DNA of 64,000 nucleotides, taken from the NCBI GenBank assembly GCA_030248215.1, contig JASANG010001183.1:248001-312000 (forward strand). Direction: 5' to 3'. Origin of the DNA: Enoplolaimus lenunculus (Eukaryota > Nematoda > Enoplea > Enoplida > Thoracostomopsidae). Shown here in pieces: positions 12,301 to 27,400 of this stretch. A model generated the notes under the pieces. The model worked only from the letters and a program-made list of their open reading frames with translations. It ran no database searches and was not told the origin of the DNA. Numbering within the stretch: position 1 is the first letter of the stretch; each line of letters starts with the position of its first letter. The translations under genes and the position numbers were made by a program.

Positions 12301-15300
12301 GGGCGACGCTATACTTCGTATAACGTCTAACGCCGTTCGTCCGTCGGTATGATACGCGAACTACTCACGTACGATGCCGTATGCTGACGGACAGTGCACC
12401 GCAGACGACACCGTCCGACGCGTCGAACGGCTATGAATGGCGCTGTACGACAAGTATAGCGCCACTCTTACGCTTAGCCTCTTAGGAAAAGGTTTACCTA
12501 AAGCATTCGCCTAAACCTAAACCTACCCATAAGTTTAACATTTCGGTTTATTTCAAATATTGCCATATATACCTCATAGTTTAGGTTTCACCTATGTTTT
12601 CTGTCCCTAATGCCAAATTTCAAACATTCTAGAACTGGTTACGAATAGCCTTGTATTCTCTTCAGTTCGGACTCCTAGCTTATTCTGTCACTGAGTTGAT
12701 GTTTGTTTTAACAAAAGTAGATGATTGTATCTGACAGCAGTATGCAACTGGGTACATTCTGTATAGGAAAAACGTTCAATGTTACTTTTAGGGACGTAAT
12801 AGATTAAGCGCATTCCCAAGCCTAAGCCTAAGACTAAGCGTTGCAAAAATGTGTTCATAAGCCTGAGCCTAAGCAAAAAAATTGAATCTAGAATCTAAGC
12901 CTACTGTTTTATAGACCCACCAGAAACATGGACGCCCCTTAAAGTAACATGGGCCGGAAACACAATATATTCAGCTTGTGTTCAGTTTCCCGCCTATCCT
13001 ACTTCCAATTCTCGAGGAAAGCGGGGAAGTTCGCACGTTGTTTTCAGTATAATCGGTTGTCAGACGAAAACGCAACGCGTGCTGGTACATTTTGTACACA
13101 AATGTCATTATTGATTATTTCGTTTTAGCCTTTGGGATGCGACGGCAAGATAGGGTCATCGGTTAAAGAAGATAAGTGTCGTGTGTGCGCTGGCGATGGA
13201 TCCACATGTAAGACCATAGAAGGACTGTTTGATGCCAGCGGACTATCTACAGGTTAGTGTTTTGGTCTCTCTGATGGGTTTCTAGCACTGGTCGCGGTCG
13301 AGAGTTTAAGGCTGCCGGAGAACCACACAATTGAGTACATTCTGTGCTTAATGGTGAATGATGATATCTGTGACTCGAGGCTACGCTATATATTGTAGCA
13401 AGAGTGTATGATATAAGAGTTTGCAACTGTTCCGCAAGGTACAAACTGTCCCCGGCACGTGTTGCGTTTTTGACCGACACCCCTTTATTTAGAAGCGGGT
13501 ACGACCTGTGCGAACCGTGACACTGTATGTATCCCGCATCAAAAATGCACTGTTTAAGGTTAAATTTAGGCATATTGTATGTGACAGCAACCTTCCTTCG
13601 AGAGCAGTTGGGTTGGACAAAAACGCAACGCCCGATGGCACATTTTGTACCATGCGGAACCCTAAAAGTTGCATACTCTGGCATCATTCACTCTTGAACA
13701 GGGTGAGAACAGCCAGCGAGCCAGAAGCCAACCCAACCGCAATTTTTGTTTAAAATTTGTATATCGGGTTAATGGCACGGTAGGTATGTTTTTGCAAAAC
13801 TTAAAATGATGAAGTAGCCGAAAATTCGCTTAAGCCATTTTTTGACAAGTTTTGCTAAAAACACCAACAGAGTAAATTCGGTGGTAAAAATTATTTTCAA
13901 TTCCGGTTCCTGTTCGTGTTCCGATTCCTGCTAAAAAATTCAATTCCTATTCCTGTTCCTGTTCCGGCAAAATCTTGTCCCTGTTGAATGCCTGGCAAGC
14001 ATCCTTCATGATACGTTGGGGGGTCGTCGGTGTATTTTGGTACTTCATACCTTTTACTTGCTTAATCCCATTGTTGCAACATTTATTTTCAGGATATCAG
14101 GATATAGTGACCATTCAAGCGGGAGCCATGTCGATTAGTATCCATGAACACCGTCCTTCATCAAGCAACTTTTTAGGTAAACAAATTAATAATTGGCTAA
14201 AAAATCTAAGGAAAGCATGAAATACTTTTTCGTTGAGCCAGGTCTCTAGTCTCTATCGCGGTAACTACACAGTAAATTGCAGTGAGTTGATTTTAACTCA
14301 GAATGAGTTGAATCACTCAGCCTGAGTTAGGACTATCAGAACTTGGAACTTTGTGTTGATTCAATTCATTCTGAGTTAATTAAATCAACTCGCCCAAAGT
14401 CAACTCAACTCAGATTGAGAATCAACTCAACTCAGAGTAAGTTAATGTTTACTGATGTTAATTCAGAAGTAACCAACTCGCTAGCTGAATTGATTAGTCA
14501 ACTCATTGTGAATTTACAGTGTATATAATCTTTATATTTGGTAAGCGTTTAATTTCAACGATAACGCTGGTATAAATAGGCGTTTACACGCTCTGTTACG
14601 TTTTTAGCCTCTGGATCTGCCCGTAAAATTTACAGAAGAACTGAAACGAAATGAGTCATTTCACAGTTTTGATATCCGACTCAGGTGCAAAGCCATTCTC
14701 AGATTATCACATTTTTCTTGATTTTTTTAAAAAATTTTGGAATCCAATTGTTTTTTGTTTATTATTATTATTATTGTTATTATTATCAAGAGTGGATAAT
14801 CGCTATTTAACAAGAGTGTGCATCAGGGAACATTCTGTGTAGAAAAGAATGTACACGGCACGCGTTGCGTTTTTGCCGAACCCCGCTTTATTTATAGGGG
14901 GGTACAACCGGTACGAAACATGACACTACATGTATGCGGCGTCAAACAAGCTCCCCATATAGTTTAACCGTTTCACTCATAGAGTATACTATGAGCAACT
15001 AAATACAATAATGTACGAGCAATACACACACTGAGAGCAGTGTTTAACATTTATAACAAATATGCGCAGCGCGAAATCTCCACAACACGTGAGAGCCTAG
15101 ACGGGTTCGAGCGTCAAGCTCCTATAGTTCAGCGGTCATCGTAAACGTCTCCCATCCGTGAGACTGGGGATCGAGTCTTACCTTGAAATTACATCTCATA
15201 AGAAATTGAAAATATTCATGTGAGAAAGGGTTAATTTATATGTATTCATGTGATAGCTACACCTTCTAAACAAAGAGGGGTCAGCCAAAAACGCAACACC

Positions 15301-15376
15301 CGTTGGTACATTTTGTACCATGCCGAACTCCAAGAGTTGCACACTCTTGTACCATGCACTCTTGTTATTATTAATT

Positions 15377-15411
<35 letters not shown>

Positions 15412-18400
15412 AAGCTTTTCCAAAGGTGCCGAGCCCCCCCCCCGGGCCCCACTTGTCTACTGGTCTGCTCAGAAAGACGAAAACGAATGAAAATTCTACA
15501 AAATTTACTTCATATAATATTTCAGCAATCGCAAACCAATCCGATTTTTACTATTTAAACGGTGATTATAAGCTTGATTTTCCGGGTACATACGATATCG
15601 CTGGAACTACGTTTATTTACGATCGCGAAGGCAACGCTGACCGCCTTGCTGCATTGGGCCCAATCGAAGAAGACCTGACGTTTGTGGTACACGAACTTAA
15701 TATTTGGATTGGCCTCGCCTAAGGCCGATTTAAGCCCTGTTTTGACGGGATATATTCTAAAATCCTATTTAGTCATTTATAAATATCGTCTAAGTCTATA
15801 AAACAAGCTGTTTCCCTCAAGTATCTAACGGCGGATTGTCCACAAAAAGTTTAGTGTAGTGGATGCGTAGCCTCGATTAGCTATGTAAATTTTATTTTAC
15901 TTTCTATTTTTGGTGAGGTTCCGAGAATACAAAATTTGACGAAAAAGATTTTTTTCAATTTATTTTGAATATAAGGTTGCGACGAAAACGTTAAATAGCT
16001 GTCAACCGCTCGATTGCGTCGTTTTTTTAAAAATTTGCTAGCTATGTCATGTCTTAAATTGGCTAGCTATGTCTTTTTTAAATTGACTAGATATGCCATT
16101 TTTTAAAATTGGTTAGCTATGTTATATTTAAATAGACTAGCTATGTCATTTTTAAAATTGGTTAGCTATGTCCTTTTTAAAATAGGCTGCCTATGTCATT
16201 TTTAAATTGGTTAGCTATGTCATTTTTAAATAGGCTAGCTATGTCTGTGTTGGCTAGCTTTGTCATTTTTTTAATTTGGCTAGCTATGTCTGTGTTGGCT
16301 AGCTTTGTCATTTTTTTAATTTGGCTAGCTATGTTATTCTATAAAACAAACTTAGCAAAAAAGTAACATTTTTTGTGACATTTTTCAGTTGCTATATCAG
16401 ACTGAATCGCGGTATGGAGCAGCAATTAAATACGAATATTCAGTGCCATTGGACGATACAGCACAATTTGAATACAAAGTGTCCGACTGGACACCGTGTA
16501 GCGTCACATGTGGACAAGGTATGCCACCAGACGTGGATCCAGAAATTTCTGACGGGGGCGTACGACCCACGCCCCCGTTTCGAACCGCTAGTGAATGCCA
16601 GTCGAAGTATGTCCGCAGAAATCGTCGAATGTTATGAGAAAATAGACACTTTTAACCGCTTTAAAATTAACATTTCCCAAATTTCAAGAATTTTTGTCAC
16701 TGGCTTCCGAAAAACATCTATATTTTCTGTTCAAATCGTATGATCACCGAGATTTGAATTGTCGTTTTTGTTCTTAGTGACGGTATTACGGCAATTTGTC
16801 GCTCATTATTCTGCTTTAGGTTTAGGCTCAGGTTTACGTTTAGGATTACGCTTAGATTGATTGAAAGGTTTTAGGAAATTGTTGGGCGACAAGTTGTCAG
16901 GCGACGAATTGTCTTAGATTCCTTTTGTGAGATATGTTTTTACAAAGTAAAACTGAGATTTTTTGAACATTTTTATAATTTGGACTGGAAACCTATACTT
17001 TAAATTCTCACAAATTTAATTTATAGTATGTAAAATATATTTTATTGTTGTATTTCTAGGCGTTCAAGAACGATATCTTACATGTACCGACCGTATGAAC
17101 GGTGGGGTGCGTGTTGCAGATGAAAATTGTGCAAATTCTTCGATGCCAGAAACGAATCGCACTTGCGATACTGTGGATTGCACTGCACAGTAAGCGCAAA
17201 ATAAATAAAAGCAATTGGAAATAGTTGCATAAATTGCTGGGCCCTTGTTACTTTAAGGGGCGTTCAAGTTTTTAGTGAGTTTTTAATGAGTAGGTTTAAA
17301 ATCTAGATTATATATTTTGCTTAGGCTTAGTAATACATTTTTGCAACGCTTAAGCTTAGGCTTAGGCTTCGGAACACATTTTTGCAACGCTTTGGCTTAG
17401 GCTTAGGAATACGCTTAATCTACTGTCACTCCCCTAAAAGTAACATTGGCTAAATGCTGCATAGAATACTTTTTGTTATCGTCAGAAAAATTACCTAATT
17501 TTTAGAAATCACTTTCTGTAGTTTGACCCAGAACAGGTTTGGAACCAGTTATACTGTAGACTCCAGTAAAGTATAATTTTACAGTGTAAATTTCAGTGAA
17601 TTGATTTTAATTCAGAAAGATTTTGAATCAGTGAGTCTTATTTAAGACTTTCACAACTCAGAATTCTGAGTTTGATACAACATTATTCGGAGATAATTAA
17701 GCAACTCACTCGGAATTAAGTCAACTCACAATGAGAATCTTCTCAACTCGGATAAAGTTAATTTTTCACTGAATCTTAGTACTCGAAAAAACTAATTCGC
17801 AAGATGAGTTAATTAATCAACTTATTGGAATTTACAGCGTATCCATTTTGAAATATTGCAACTATAGCAGAAAATTCTGAAAAAACCAATAAACCAAAAT
17901 GTGCTCAATGTTCAACATTAATTTCACTGTAAATTTCAGTGAGTTCATTTTAACTCAGAATGAGTTATATCATTCAATATGAGTTAGGACTATCAGAACG
18001 TACCGTTCTGACTCAATTCAACTCTGTCTGAGTTATTTAATCAACTCAGCCAAAATCAGCTCAACTCAGAGTGAGAATCAACTCAACTTATATTGAGTTA
18101 ATGTTTAATAATATTAATTCAAAAATAACTAACTCAGCAGTTGAATTGATTAACCAACTCATTACAATTTACAGTGTTGTCAGTCACAAGACATTTGGGT
18201 AACTCAACTAGTGATAGGAGGTGCTACACACATTTGAGAATACGGACACAAATCTATTTGTATTTTATGTTTGTGTATTTGTTATAGGTGGTACACTGGC
18301 GACTGGGAAGAATGTTCGATGAGTTGCGGCGACTATGGCTCACAATATCGTGTTGTCTACTGTCATCAAGTACTCAAAGATGGCACTCATATCAACGTTG

Positions 18401-21400
18401 AGGACGACACGTGCCCTGAAGAACGGCCGGCTTTCAAACAATCTTGCAATCGATTCGCGTGTCCTGAATGGAATGCTGGTCCATGGTCTTCGGTGAGTCA
18501 CAGGTCCATTAGCCAGCTCAACATACTTGGGAAGTTAAAACAATTTAAGAAGGGGGCACAAATCTGACTTACAAGCGGCGCTATCCCTCCCATGGGCTCC
18601 CTTTGGCTGCAGGCCTTCGTAAGTTGTTGCTATTTCTGCAGTTTCGAGTTGGATACGAAATTCTGAAGAAGACCTTTTGCTGTGGAAGTTTTTATGCTAA
18701 CATCGAATTATTTAAATCAGTAATGCATATGCTAAGCTGTGCGCACGAAACACACTGTATAGCGAATATCAGTTTCCATCAGATTTGTGGACTCATTCGC
18801 CCAATCCTTGAGTTATTATTGTCAAGCGAAAATGACAAACAGCGTCCATGTGATAGGGACCTAAACTTGCAGGAGAATGATTAATTTTATTTTGGCATTC
18901 CTAGAAATATTTAAAACTTGCTACTAATTCATTGAAAACCCTTGTATGACCTTCCTGAAAATTATATAGCCCACCCTAGCAAGTGTGAGCTGGCTACGGG
19001 TCTGGTTTGCAGACACCTATCAAACACTAACCCTATGATGGATTGAATGTATTTTTTCCACTCGCCACATCGTTCACTATAAAATCTCGACATTTATACT
19101 TGCTTTTATTTCAGTGTTCTGCCGATTGTGGCGATGCCAAACAGTATCGTGGAGTGACGTGCAGATCAGAACGAGAAGGAGAAGAAGGAAAACTACTGCC
19201 TGCAACCGATTGTACCGCAGAAGATGAACCAGACAATATTCGAGACTGCAATCTTGGCCCTTGCGAAGGCATACAATGGGTCAAATCTCCGTGGAAACTG
19301 GTTAGTTTCAGTTTTACGTTTGTAAGCACGGAGCAAGAATTTTAGAAGGCATTGACTCGCATATCGGCTAATCGTTAACAATGCTTCAATACGGCGGTGT
19401 GAATCGAATTCGCAGTCCAAAGCTGGTGATAAAGTCCGCAGAGATAAGCTGGGCCAGAGCCAGCTCAACCGCTTTTAGATAATTTTTGGCCCAATTTTAT
19501 AACATCTTGAAATACATTTGCGCTGTCTGTAGACTTGATTTGGAGCTACGCAGCACCCGGGTCTCGTGTCGATGCGTTCGAGGTTAATTTGGACCCATGT
19601 TCCCACAGGAATGCAAATGAGTATTCGAAACAAATACTATTGCTTAGGCTTAAGCTTAGTTTGTAACTTTATTGGTTACGGTAAAGCTTAAGTGTAAGCT
19701 TAGACTGCTGCTATCATTGGTAGTAATTTTATTTCGTTTTATTTTTAGTGCGCTAAATGTAACGATACAACAGAAACTCGGAATGTGACATGTCAAGATG
19801 AAACCGGACGCGTATATCCGGGAGACAAATGTACTGAAGACCGACCGGAAGACTCGAGGAAATGTGCTAAAGTGATACCTTGTGTCTATCAGTGGCATTC
19901 TTCTCAATGGTCCGAGGTTAGTTGGCATCGTAATTGTTGGGTGGCTAGGGGGAGGTTCACCCCACTTTTTATGAGTGCGGGACTTTTTGGGGGGGACAGT
20001 AAAAAAGTACCCTTTGGACAGCCCATCTTATTTATGGGTGGTTAAAATCATGACGTGCACACAAAATTAACACTGAATTTTCAGTGTCGCTTTGAAGTTC
20101 TCGCAGCTGCAAATTATTACATGGAATTCATGCTATTGAATTTAATTCGCACCTGCGAACGCAGTTGCCAGTTGCTTGCATTTCTTGCAGCTGCAGTTTG
20201 ATTGGTCAACAGGAATGTTCCTTTGAAAATACTACTTGCAGCTGCAAGCATTTCGTGCAAGTTGCAGCTGTGTGTTTTCATTGCGAAAGCTTTCACGTGT
20301 GAATGGGGTTTAACTCAGAAATAACTAACTTCCCGTCTGAGTAGATTGATCAACTAATTGGAATTTACAGCGTACATTTCGTACCGCACACTGTTAATTA
20401 CAATGAGTTGATTAATCAATTCAGCTTGCGAGTTGGTTATTTCTGAATTAATTTCAATATAACATTATCTCAATCTCAGTTGAGTTGATTCTCAGTCTGA
20501 GTTGACTTGACTCTGGCTAAGTTGTCTAACTCAGAAAGAATTGAATCGATTCAAATTTCTGATTTCTGATATTCCTAATTCAGACTGAAGGATTCGACTC
20601 ATTCTGAGTTAAAATCAGCTCATTGAAATTTACAGTCCGCAAAATCGAATAAGTAGTATAAAATCGTTCCTAAAAGCGGCATTCGCTCTTCGTTTATTTT
20701 CTACAGTGTATATTTGAAGACTACCGCATTTCCTGATACGTTTCAGTGTTCGACAGCATGTGGTCACGGTCATCAAACGCGGAGCGTATTTTGTGCAATC
20801 GCCGCTACGGAAGACGGTATCGCTAAATTAATTAAAGTTGACGAATCCCATTGTGACACGTCACTCAAAGATGACACACGTCAAAATTGCACCAATGAGG
20901 CGAATTGTACCGGAACCTACTATACAACTGATTGGTCTGAATGTAGCGCAAGTTGTGGAGGAGGCGACCAATCGCGAACTGCGGTTTGTTTGAATTATGA
21001 ATTAAAACAAGACGAAAGCGAATGTGATGAAACAGAAATGCCTTCACTAGAACGCGACTGTAACACCGATGATTGCCCTGTACCGTGCGCGGAGACAGAA
21101 TTTGGATGTTGCCCAGGTGAAAATTCTACCCTCGCCGCGTTAGGCCCCTACGGTGAGGGATGTAGCAATTGCAGTACAGAATCGGCGTTCGGATGCTGTC
21201 CAGATAACGTTACTGCGGCGGCAGGGCCGGATTTTGAAGGCTGTGATGATTTCGAAGCTGGCTCTGGTACCAATACATCAGGCGGTAACGAAACTTGTGA
21301 CGGATCAGAATGGGGCTGTTGCAAAAACGATGGGCAAACACCAGCCGAAGGTCCTGATGATCAAGGATGTCCTGACGCGAAAGCGATGAACGAAACGAAA

Positions 21401-24400
21401 ATGTGCAATTATACTTCAGAAAAAACAGGTGAAACGATGCTGATTGAATGTCTAAACGGTACTATGGTTGATAAACCGGCGAACGAAACTGATTTGGGCA
21501 ATGGAACAACCGCTGCCAGTAACGAAACGCAAGAAATTTTGTGTCAAGATACCGAATTTGGATGCTGTCCGGATTGGTATACGCCTGCAGATGGTGAAGA
21601 TTACACAGGATGTGAGCTGTATGAATTGGGTAAGTTCCATATTCGTACGTAAAACAACCAGCACCAAACAATTGTGTTTTTAGCTAACGCGATTGGATGA
21701 AAGTTATTCTACTTTCTGTAGGCTTATACGATTGGACGAGTTATTATCTTTTAGATTCTGTAGGCTTATACGATTGGACGAGGTATTATCCTTTAGTTTC
21801 TTTAGGCTTATACGATTGGACGAGGTATTATCCTTTAGTTTCTGTAGGCTTATACGATTGGACGAGGTATTATCCTTTAGTTTCTGTATGCTTATGCGAT
21901 TGGACGAGTTATTATCCTTAAAAAATTACATAAATAAACGCTGAAAAAATTAAAAAGTTTGACGTTTTATTTGGGTCAGTACAAATTTGTCAAAAAAAAC
22001 TACTAAAGTTTCTCAGTTAGCAAACATTTCATTCATTTCTCAAAATATTGATTTTACAGTGGTTAAGAAGAATAGGTACCGTAAATCCCAATCATTTTTC
22101 AAACAACTTTTTTTCGCTGCAGGGGTAACGTTTGACAGGTATTTTTGACCAATTTTTTTTAGTCAAATTAACCTTTTGCTGCTCCATGTGCCATTTCCAT
22201 CATATATTTTTCAATTAAAGCTTTTCAGCCATCCTTAATATTTTTGAACAATTAACATGGCTGTAAATGTTAAAGTATTCTATGAATGACTAGCTAAGTA
22301 ATTTTTAAAATTATCAAAATTTATAAACATTATTGTTTTAGGAACATGCAACGCAACCAAACATGGTTGCTGCCCAGATGGTGTAACATTGGCGCGGGGC
22401 GACAATTACGAAGGTTGCGGTCAAGATACGTGCTCGGCATCGAAATTTGGCTGCTGTGATGATCGACAAACTATTGCGTTTGGACCACATTACGAAGGTT
22501 GGTATTTTTTTGAAAGTCAATTCGATAGCAAAGTAAAGCCCTATTCATATGTGCAATTTTTTGCTGCGAGAACTTGCAGCTGCTACTTGCACTTGCAAGT
22601 TTTGTCCATAATCCCGTTCGAAAAAGTTGCAGTTGCAGATAATTCATTAAAAAGTCTAGCTAGGAATTTAGCTCACATGTGTGAATAGCTATGCAAGTTC
22701 ACTAAATTTATTGCAATCGCGTTCTGATTGGTTGATGAAAAAATGCAAGTTCTGCGTGTAATTTGCAGCTGCAATTTCTCGCAGCAAAGACTTGCACGTG
22801 TGAATAGGGCTTAATGTTCTTTGTCAAAATATTGTTGTAACCTCCAACACTTTTCTAAATAATTAATGCAACTGGTTTGTTTGTAAACAAAACACAGTAC
22901 ACTTTAAATTATATACAATGAGTTAATTAATCTACTCAGACGGACCGTTAGTTATTTCTGAGTTAATATCAGAAAACTTTAACTCACTCTGAGTTGAGTT
23001 GATTCTCACACCGAGTTGAGTTGACTTCAGGGGAGTTGATTAATTAAATCAAAATTAGTTGAATCCACTCAGAATTGTGAGTTCTGATGGTCCTACTTCA
23101 GACTGAGCGATTCAATTCATTCTGAAGTCAAATCAACTCGCTGGGATTTACAGTGTAGTCAACGCAAGATTTTGTTGTGTAGTGAGAAAACATGAGTTGA
23201 ATTTTGATTTGGCGGAAGTCAAATATTTTGTTACTTTGGCGTAGAATCTGAATTTGAATTCGTAAAGTTGACTCGTTTAAAAAAAGTGCAATCAAAGTTT
23301 GGCAACAAATATTTTTGTTTTTATTTATTTTAGGTTGCGAACGATCGTCGCTAACGTGTGAAACAAGCATGTTTGGATGTTGTCCGGACGGCGAAACTGC
23401 AGCTTTGAATGCCAAGGGCGAAGGTAAGTACTTATACAACCTTAATTTTTTTAAAAATTTGAATTTTTTTGGTGTTTTCGAACAAAACTTGCATCTGTGA
23501 AGAAAAGTCTTTCATATTTTTGAGTAGAATATTTAAGTGACATATTTTTATGTTTTCAGGCTGTGGCGAAAATTGTCTTCTTACCAAACACGGCTGTTGT
23601 CCGGACGGAAAAACTGTGGCAGCAGGTATGGATCGCATTTTTTTATATTCAGGATGTAACCGGATATTCGTTTCCGGAATAAATCACTGTCCGTTTCCGT
23701 TTTCGTTACATAAATAACGGAAATTCTGTTAGTTTTCCGTTCAAAGCTAGTTATATATCACGTATATATGTTACAATTTTTCGTTACAGATATGCTGCAA
23801 TTGTACGAAATGAAATTAAAAACAACGAACTTCATCCAAAATCGTAAAAAAATTTTAATGCATCCGCCATTTCCTCGGTCAAATGTTTGAAAGATCGGCG
23901 AATATTTGGCACGTCTCACAATTGTGTTGGCAGAAAAATAAAACATTTTTTAAACGTTTATACTTCAATAACCGTTTTTCGATCACTATCCGTTTCCGAT
24001 TCTGTTATTTTTACCATCCGCTTACACACGCTGTCTATATGTAAACGTTATCCGCATGAATTTATTTCCTATTTTAAGATAAATTTAGACTCAAGCTGTT
24101 ATCAGTTTTACAGTGCACAATTGGATGCTAAGTTCTGTTTGATAAACTGTAAAATAGTATTCTTCAGCAAAAAAATCATGGAACAAATACCGCCATTGAA
24201 CCAAAATATTACAATTCAAATATTGGCCCATGTATTAAACAGGGCCGGATCGTTTTCCGGATGGGCTATAATAGTCAGTTTAAGCTTTAGACAAATTTTT
24301 GGCTTAGGCTTAGGCTTAGGCTTGAAAATAGGCTCATTCATACGCTTAGGCTTAGGTTTAGGCTTAGGAATATGCTTATACTACTGTTTCGGTCCTGTTC

Positions 24401-27400
24401 TATACAGGGGCCCAAATATTTAAACTCTGTGCTTATATATTTCAGGACCGGATGGCGAAGGCTGCGGTTGCGCGATTTCGCAGTACGGCTGCTGCCCTGA
24501 CGGCGAAACTAAAGCGACTGGTCCTAATTTTAGAGGCTGTCCACGTTCGTGTGCTACCACAATCTACGGATGTTGTCCTGATGGTAAAACACCACAACAA
24601 GGACAAAATTTGGAAGGTAAATGTTGGGTAAAATTTGTTCATTTATGTTGGTCCCGCGTTCCACCTGGCTTACAATTTTATTCCATAGTAAATTTTTTAT
24701 AAAAGACAGCCAGTACCCCCGACCCCCGTCAGAAATTTCTGGGCCCGCTGCTGCCTGCATACTGTAGTGACCCTAATAAGAGGGGGCCTGATATTTATTT
24801 GGCATCTCCAGATGGTACCCTCTGTTATTCGGTTACAGAGTGTTATTTATTTTTATCCCACACTCCGCCACTCTTCATTAATGATATGTATCCGGTACTG
24901 CAATTTTTCATTGAATTAAACGTTTATTTGTGTTGTATCAAATGCTTGAGCGATAATGCAAGGTTATACTTAGCAATGTACTTTCAAAACTTCAGCATGC
25001 TTTAAAGTTTCGAACTCAACTTTATTTGGGCCTAGAGTTATTTATGCACTACAGTTAGAGATAATTGACATTTATGAATTTTAATTAGGGTTTAGGGACT
25101 TTATCCGCTTACAAACTTTTATTAGGGATACAGACTCTTATTTTAGGGATACGGACTTTTATTAAGGATACGGACTCCTATTGTTGCGACTCAAAATGGG
25201 GGACCTCCTTTTATTACTCCTTTTATTCGGGCCACTTTAAGCTAAAGATTATCATGTTAAAATGAGCTAAAACTTTCAGGGGGATTCAAACTGGCATAGC
25301 GATGATTAGCAATAACAAACGGTGTAAAACAATTGTCTTATCTTTAAGAAAAACACAATTTTCTTAGGAGGGTGCTGAATCCCTCACCCCCTCTGACCTT
25401 TGCATAAAATGCTCTCACTCTGATAGAACTGTTTCAGGTTGCCCGTGTCGATTTCAAAGATTCGGATGTTGTCCAGATGGTGAAACTACAGCTCGTGGCC
25501 CTAATTACGCCGGATGTGATGATTGCCGTCTATGGAAGTAAGAAATTTACATATTTTGTGATATTTTTTATATTTGTTTCAACTATTGGCCCATGTAAAG
25601 ATCAGGGGCGCAACGTTTTTCTGTGGGTCTGAAATAGAGTAAGCCTTGGCTTTAGACAAATATGTTTGCTTTAGGCGTTAGGTATAAGCACAATCTTACG
25701 CATAAGGTTTAGAAATACGCATATACAAGCGTTCAGCCCCCCATTCCATACATTGGTCCAAAGATTAACACATTAATAGGGTCTAATTGGTCGTTTTATT
25801 AACATTTTATCTAAACCTTTGGCCCGTATTAATTTTAGAAGTCTGCCGACTAAGCCTAAACATAAACTAAAACCTAAGCCTAAACATATGCATAAGCATA
25901 CACTGTAAGTTTGAGTGAGTTCATTTTAACTCAGAATGAGTTGAGTTACTCAATCTGAGTTAGGAATATCAGAACTCAGAATTTTGAGTTGATTCAATTC
26001 ATTCGGAGTTAATTAATCAACTCACTCAGAGTCAACTCAACTCAGAGTAAGAATCAACTCAGCTCAGAGTGAGTTAATGTTTACTGATATTAATTCAGAA
26101 ATAACTAACTCGCTAGCTGAATTGATTAATCAACTCATTGAAATTTACAGTGATAGTCCTAATCCTAATCCGAAAGCCTCCCGCTGTCCAAGTGCTCCTG
26201 GTTCGCTCTCTCCTACGGGGCATATCTCTATAATTAACACGGACCAGACTGTTACATGCACCTAACAGCTTTTACAGGAGTTTAATTTTGGAAGATTTAA
26301 TCAATACAGGAGTGCTGACAAGATTTGCTCGAAACAACGAGGTGATCCTAAAAATGTAAAAGTGCCTATTTTTTATACCACTCCTGTAATTTTGCGATAT
26401 GTATTCTCCTGTTTTACTCTTAAATATACTCGATGTGTGACGTCTAATTTTGACATTTCAGACATGGCTGTTGCCCGGATGGTATATCCAAAGCCAAAGG
26501 TCCACGCTACGAAGGCTGCTTTACAACGCCAAGACCAGGTCCGACCAGGCCGCCTGTTGGTCCTACTCCTCCGCCAGTGGTTCCTTCTCCGTCGGGGCCT
26601 GTAACCCCTGAAGTCGCAAGTAAGTCAATATTTCGCATATTTGTGCATTTTTTGGTACCGTAACCGCATTTTCAATTGCGTGTGTAGCATCTATCGTCAG
26701 TTAGTAATAGGTTTTCAAACAAATCAGCTGTGCAGTCGAAGCAGCGACTGGTAAATCTTCACAGAAATAAGATTCAACGTCTTTAATACGAGAATACGAT
26801 TATAGACATCAAATGTTCAAATCAAAATTTCACACATCCGTATCAGTTTTTATTGCATTTCTAAAAGAACCATTTTGTTCAAAAATGGTTATTAAAATTG
26901 TAAAGTAGGGACCTTACCATTTGTCATTGAAAACGTTTTAACCATTAAGGCTCAAATTTTAATTACAGAAGCATGCTCGCTACCGCAAGATCCAGGTCGT
27001 ACTTGTTCCCAGTACGCGATTCGATGGCACTATAACTCAACCAGTGGCCGATGTCATCAATTTTGGTATGGCGGTTGTGATGGCAATTTGAACCGGCACG
27101 AGAGCCAGGAAGCATGCAGTCAGGCGTGTGTTACAGCACAAGGAGATGGTGAGCCCAAACGCGTAGACGGTCCCGTAGCCAAGGGGCGGCCAGGGGGCCT
27201 CAGTCCCCCCGTGGAAAAATTTTGGCTCCCCCATAGAAAATTATCAACCTTACATGTAAGGACGAAAACGCTTGTATGCCCATTCTGAAAATTTTTTAGC
27301 CCAATTAGCACGGTGAGCCGGCTACGAGCCTGGGCGTAGACAGAATGTCAGTTCGGGTGGGTATAACATCATGTAAAAATTTTTTTAACTGTAGTATCCA

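Noticed and set aside
15121-15186. Second functional tRNA
   Set aside because: The anticodon loop is eight bases, the T arm does not close, and it sits inside a dispersed repeat.
16375-16743. 122-residue frame overlapping exon 8
   Set aside because: It is in another frame from the TSR2 reading, and runs into a repeat fragment beyond the exon-8 donor.
18603-18884. 93-residue frame in the intron after exon 10
   Set aside because: No homology seen, no phase-compatible splice sites with exons 10 and 11, which join cleanly in phase 0.
21693-21944. Repeat-encoded frames with GLYDWTRYY units
   Set aside because: They arise from the 42-bp minisatellite after the exon-13 donor, and GTAAGT at 21630 with the phase-matched exon 14 explains the gene.
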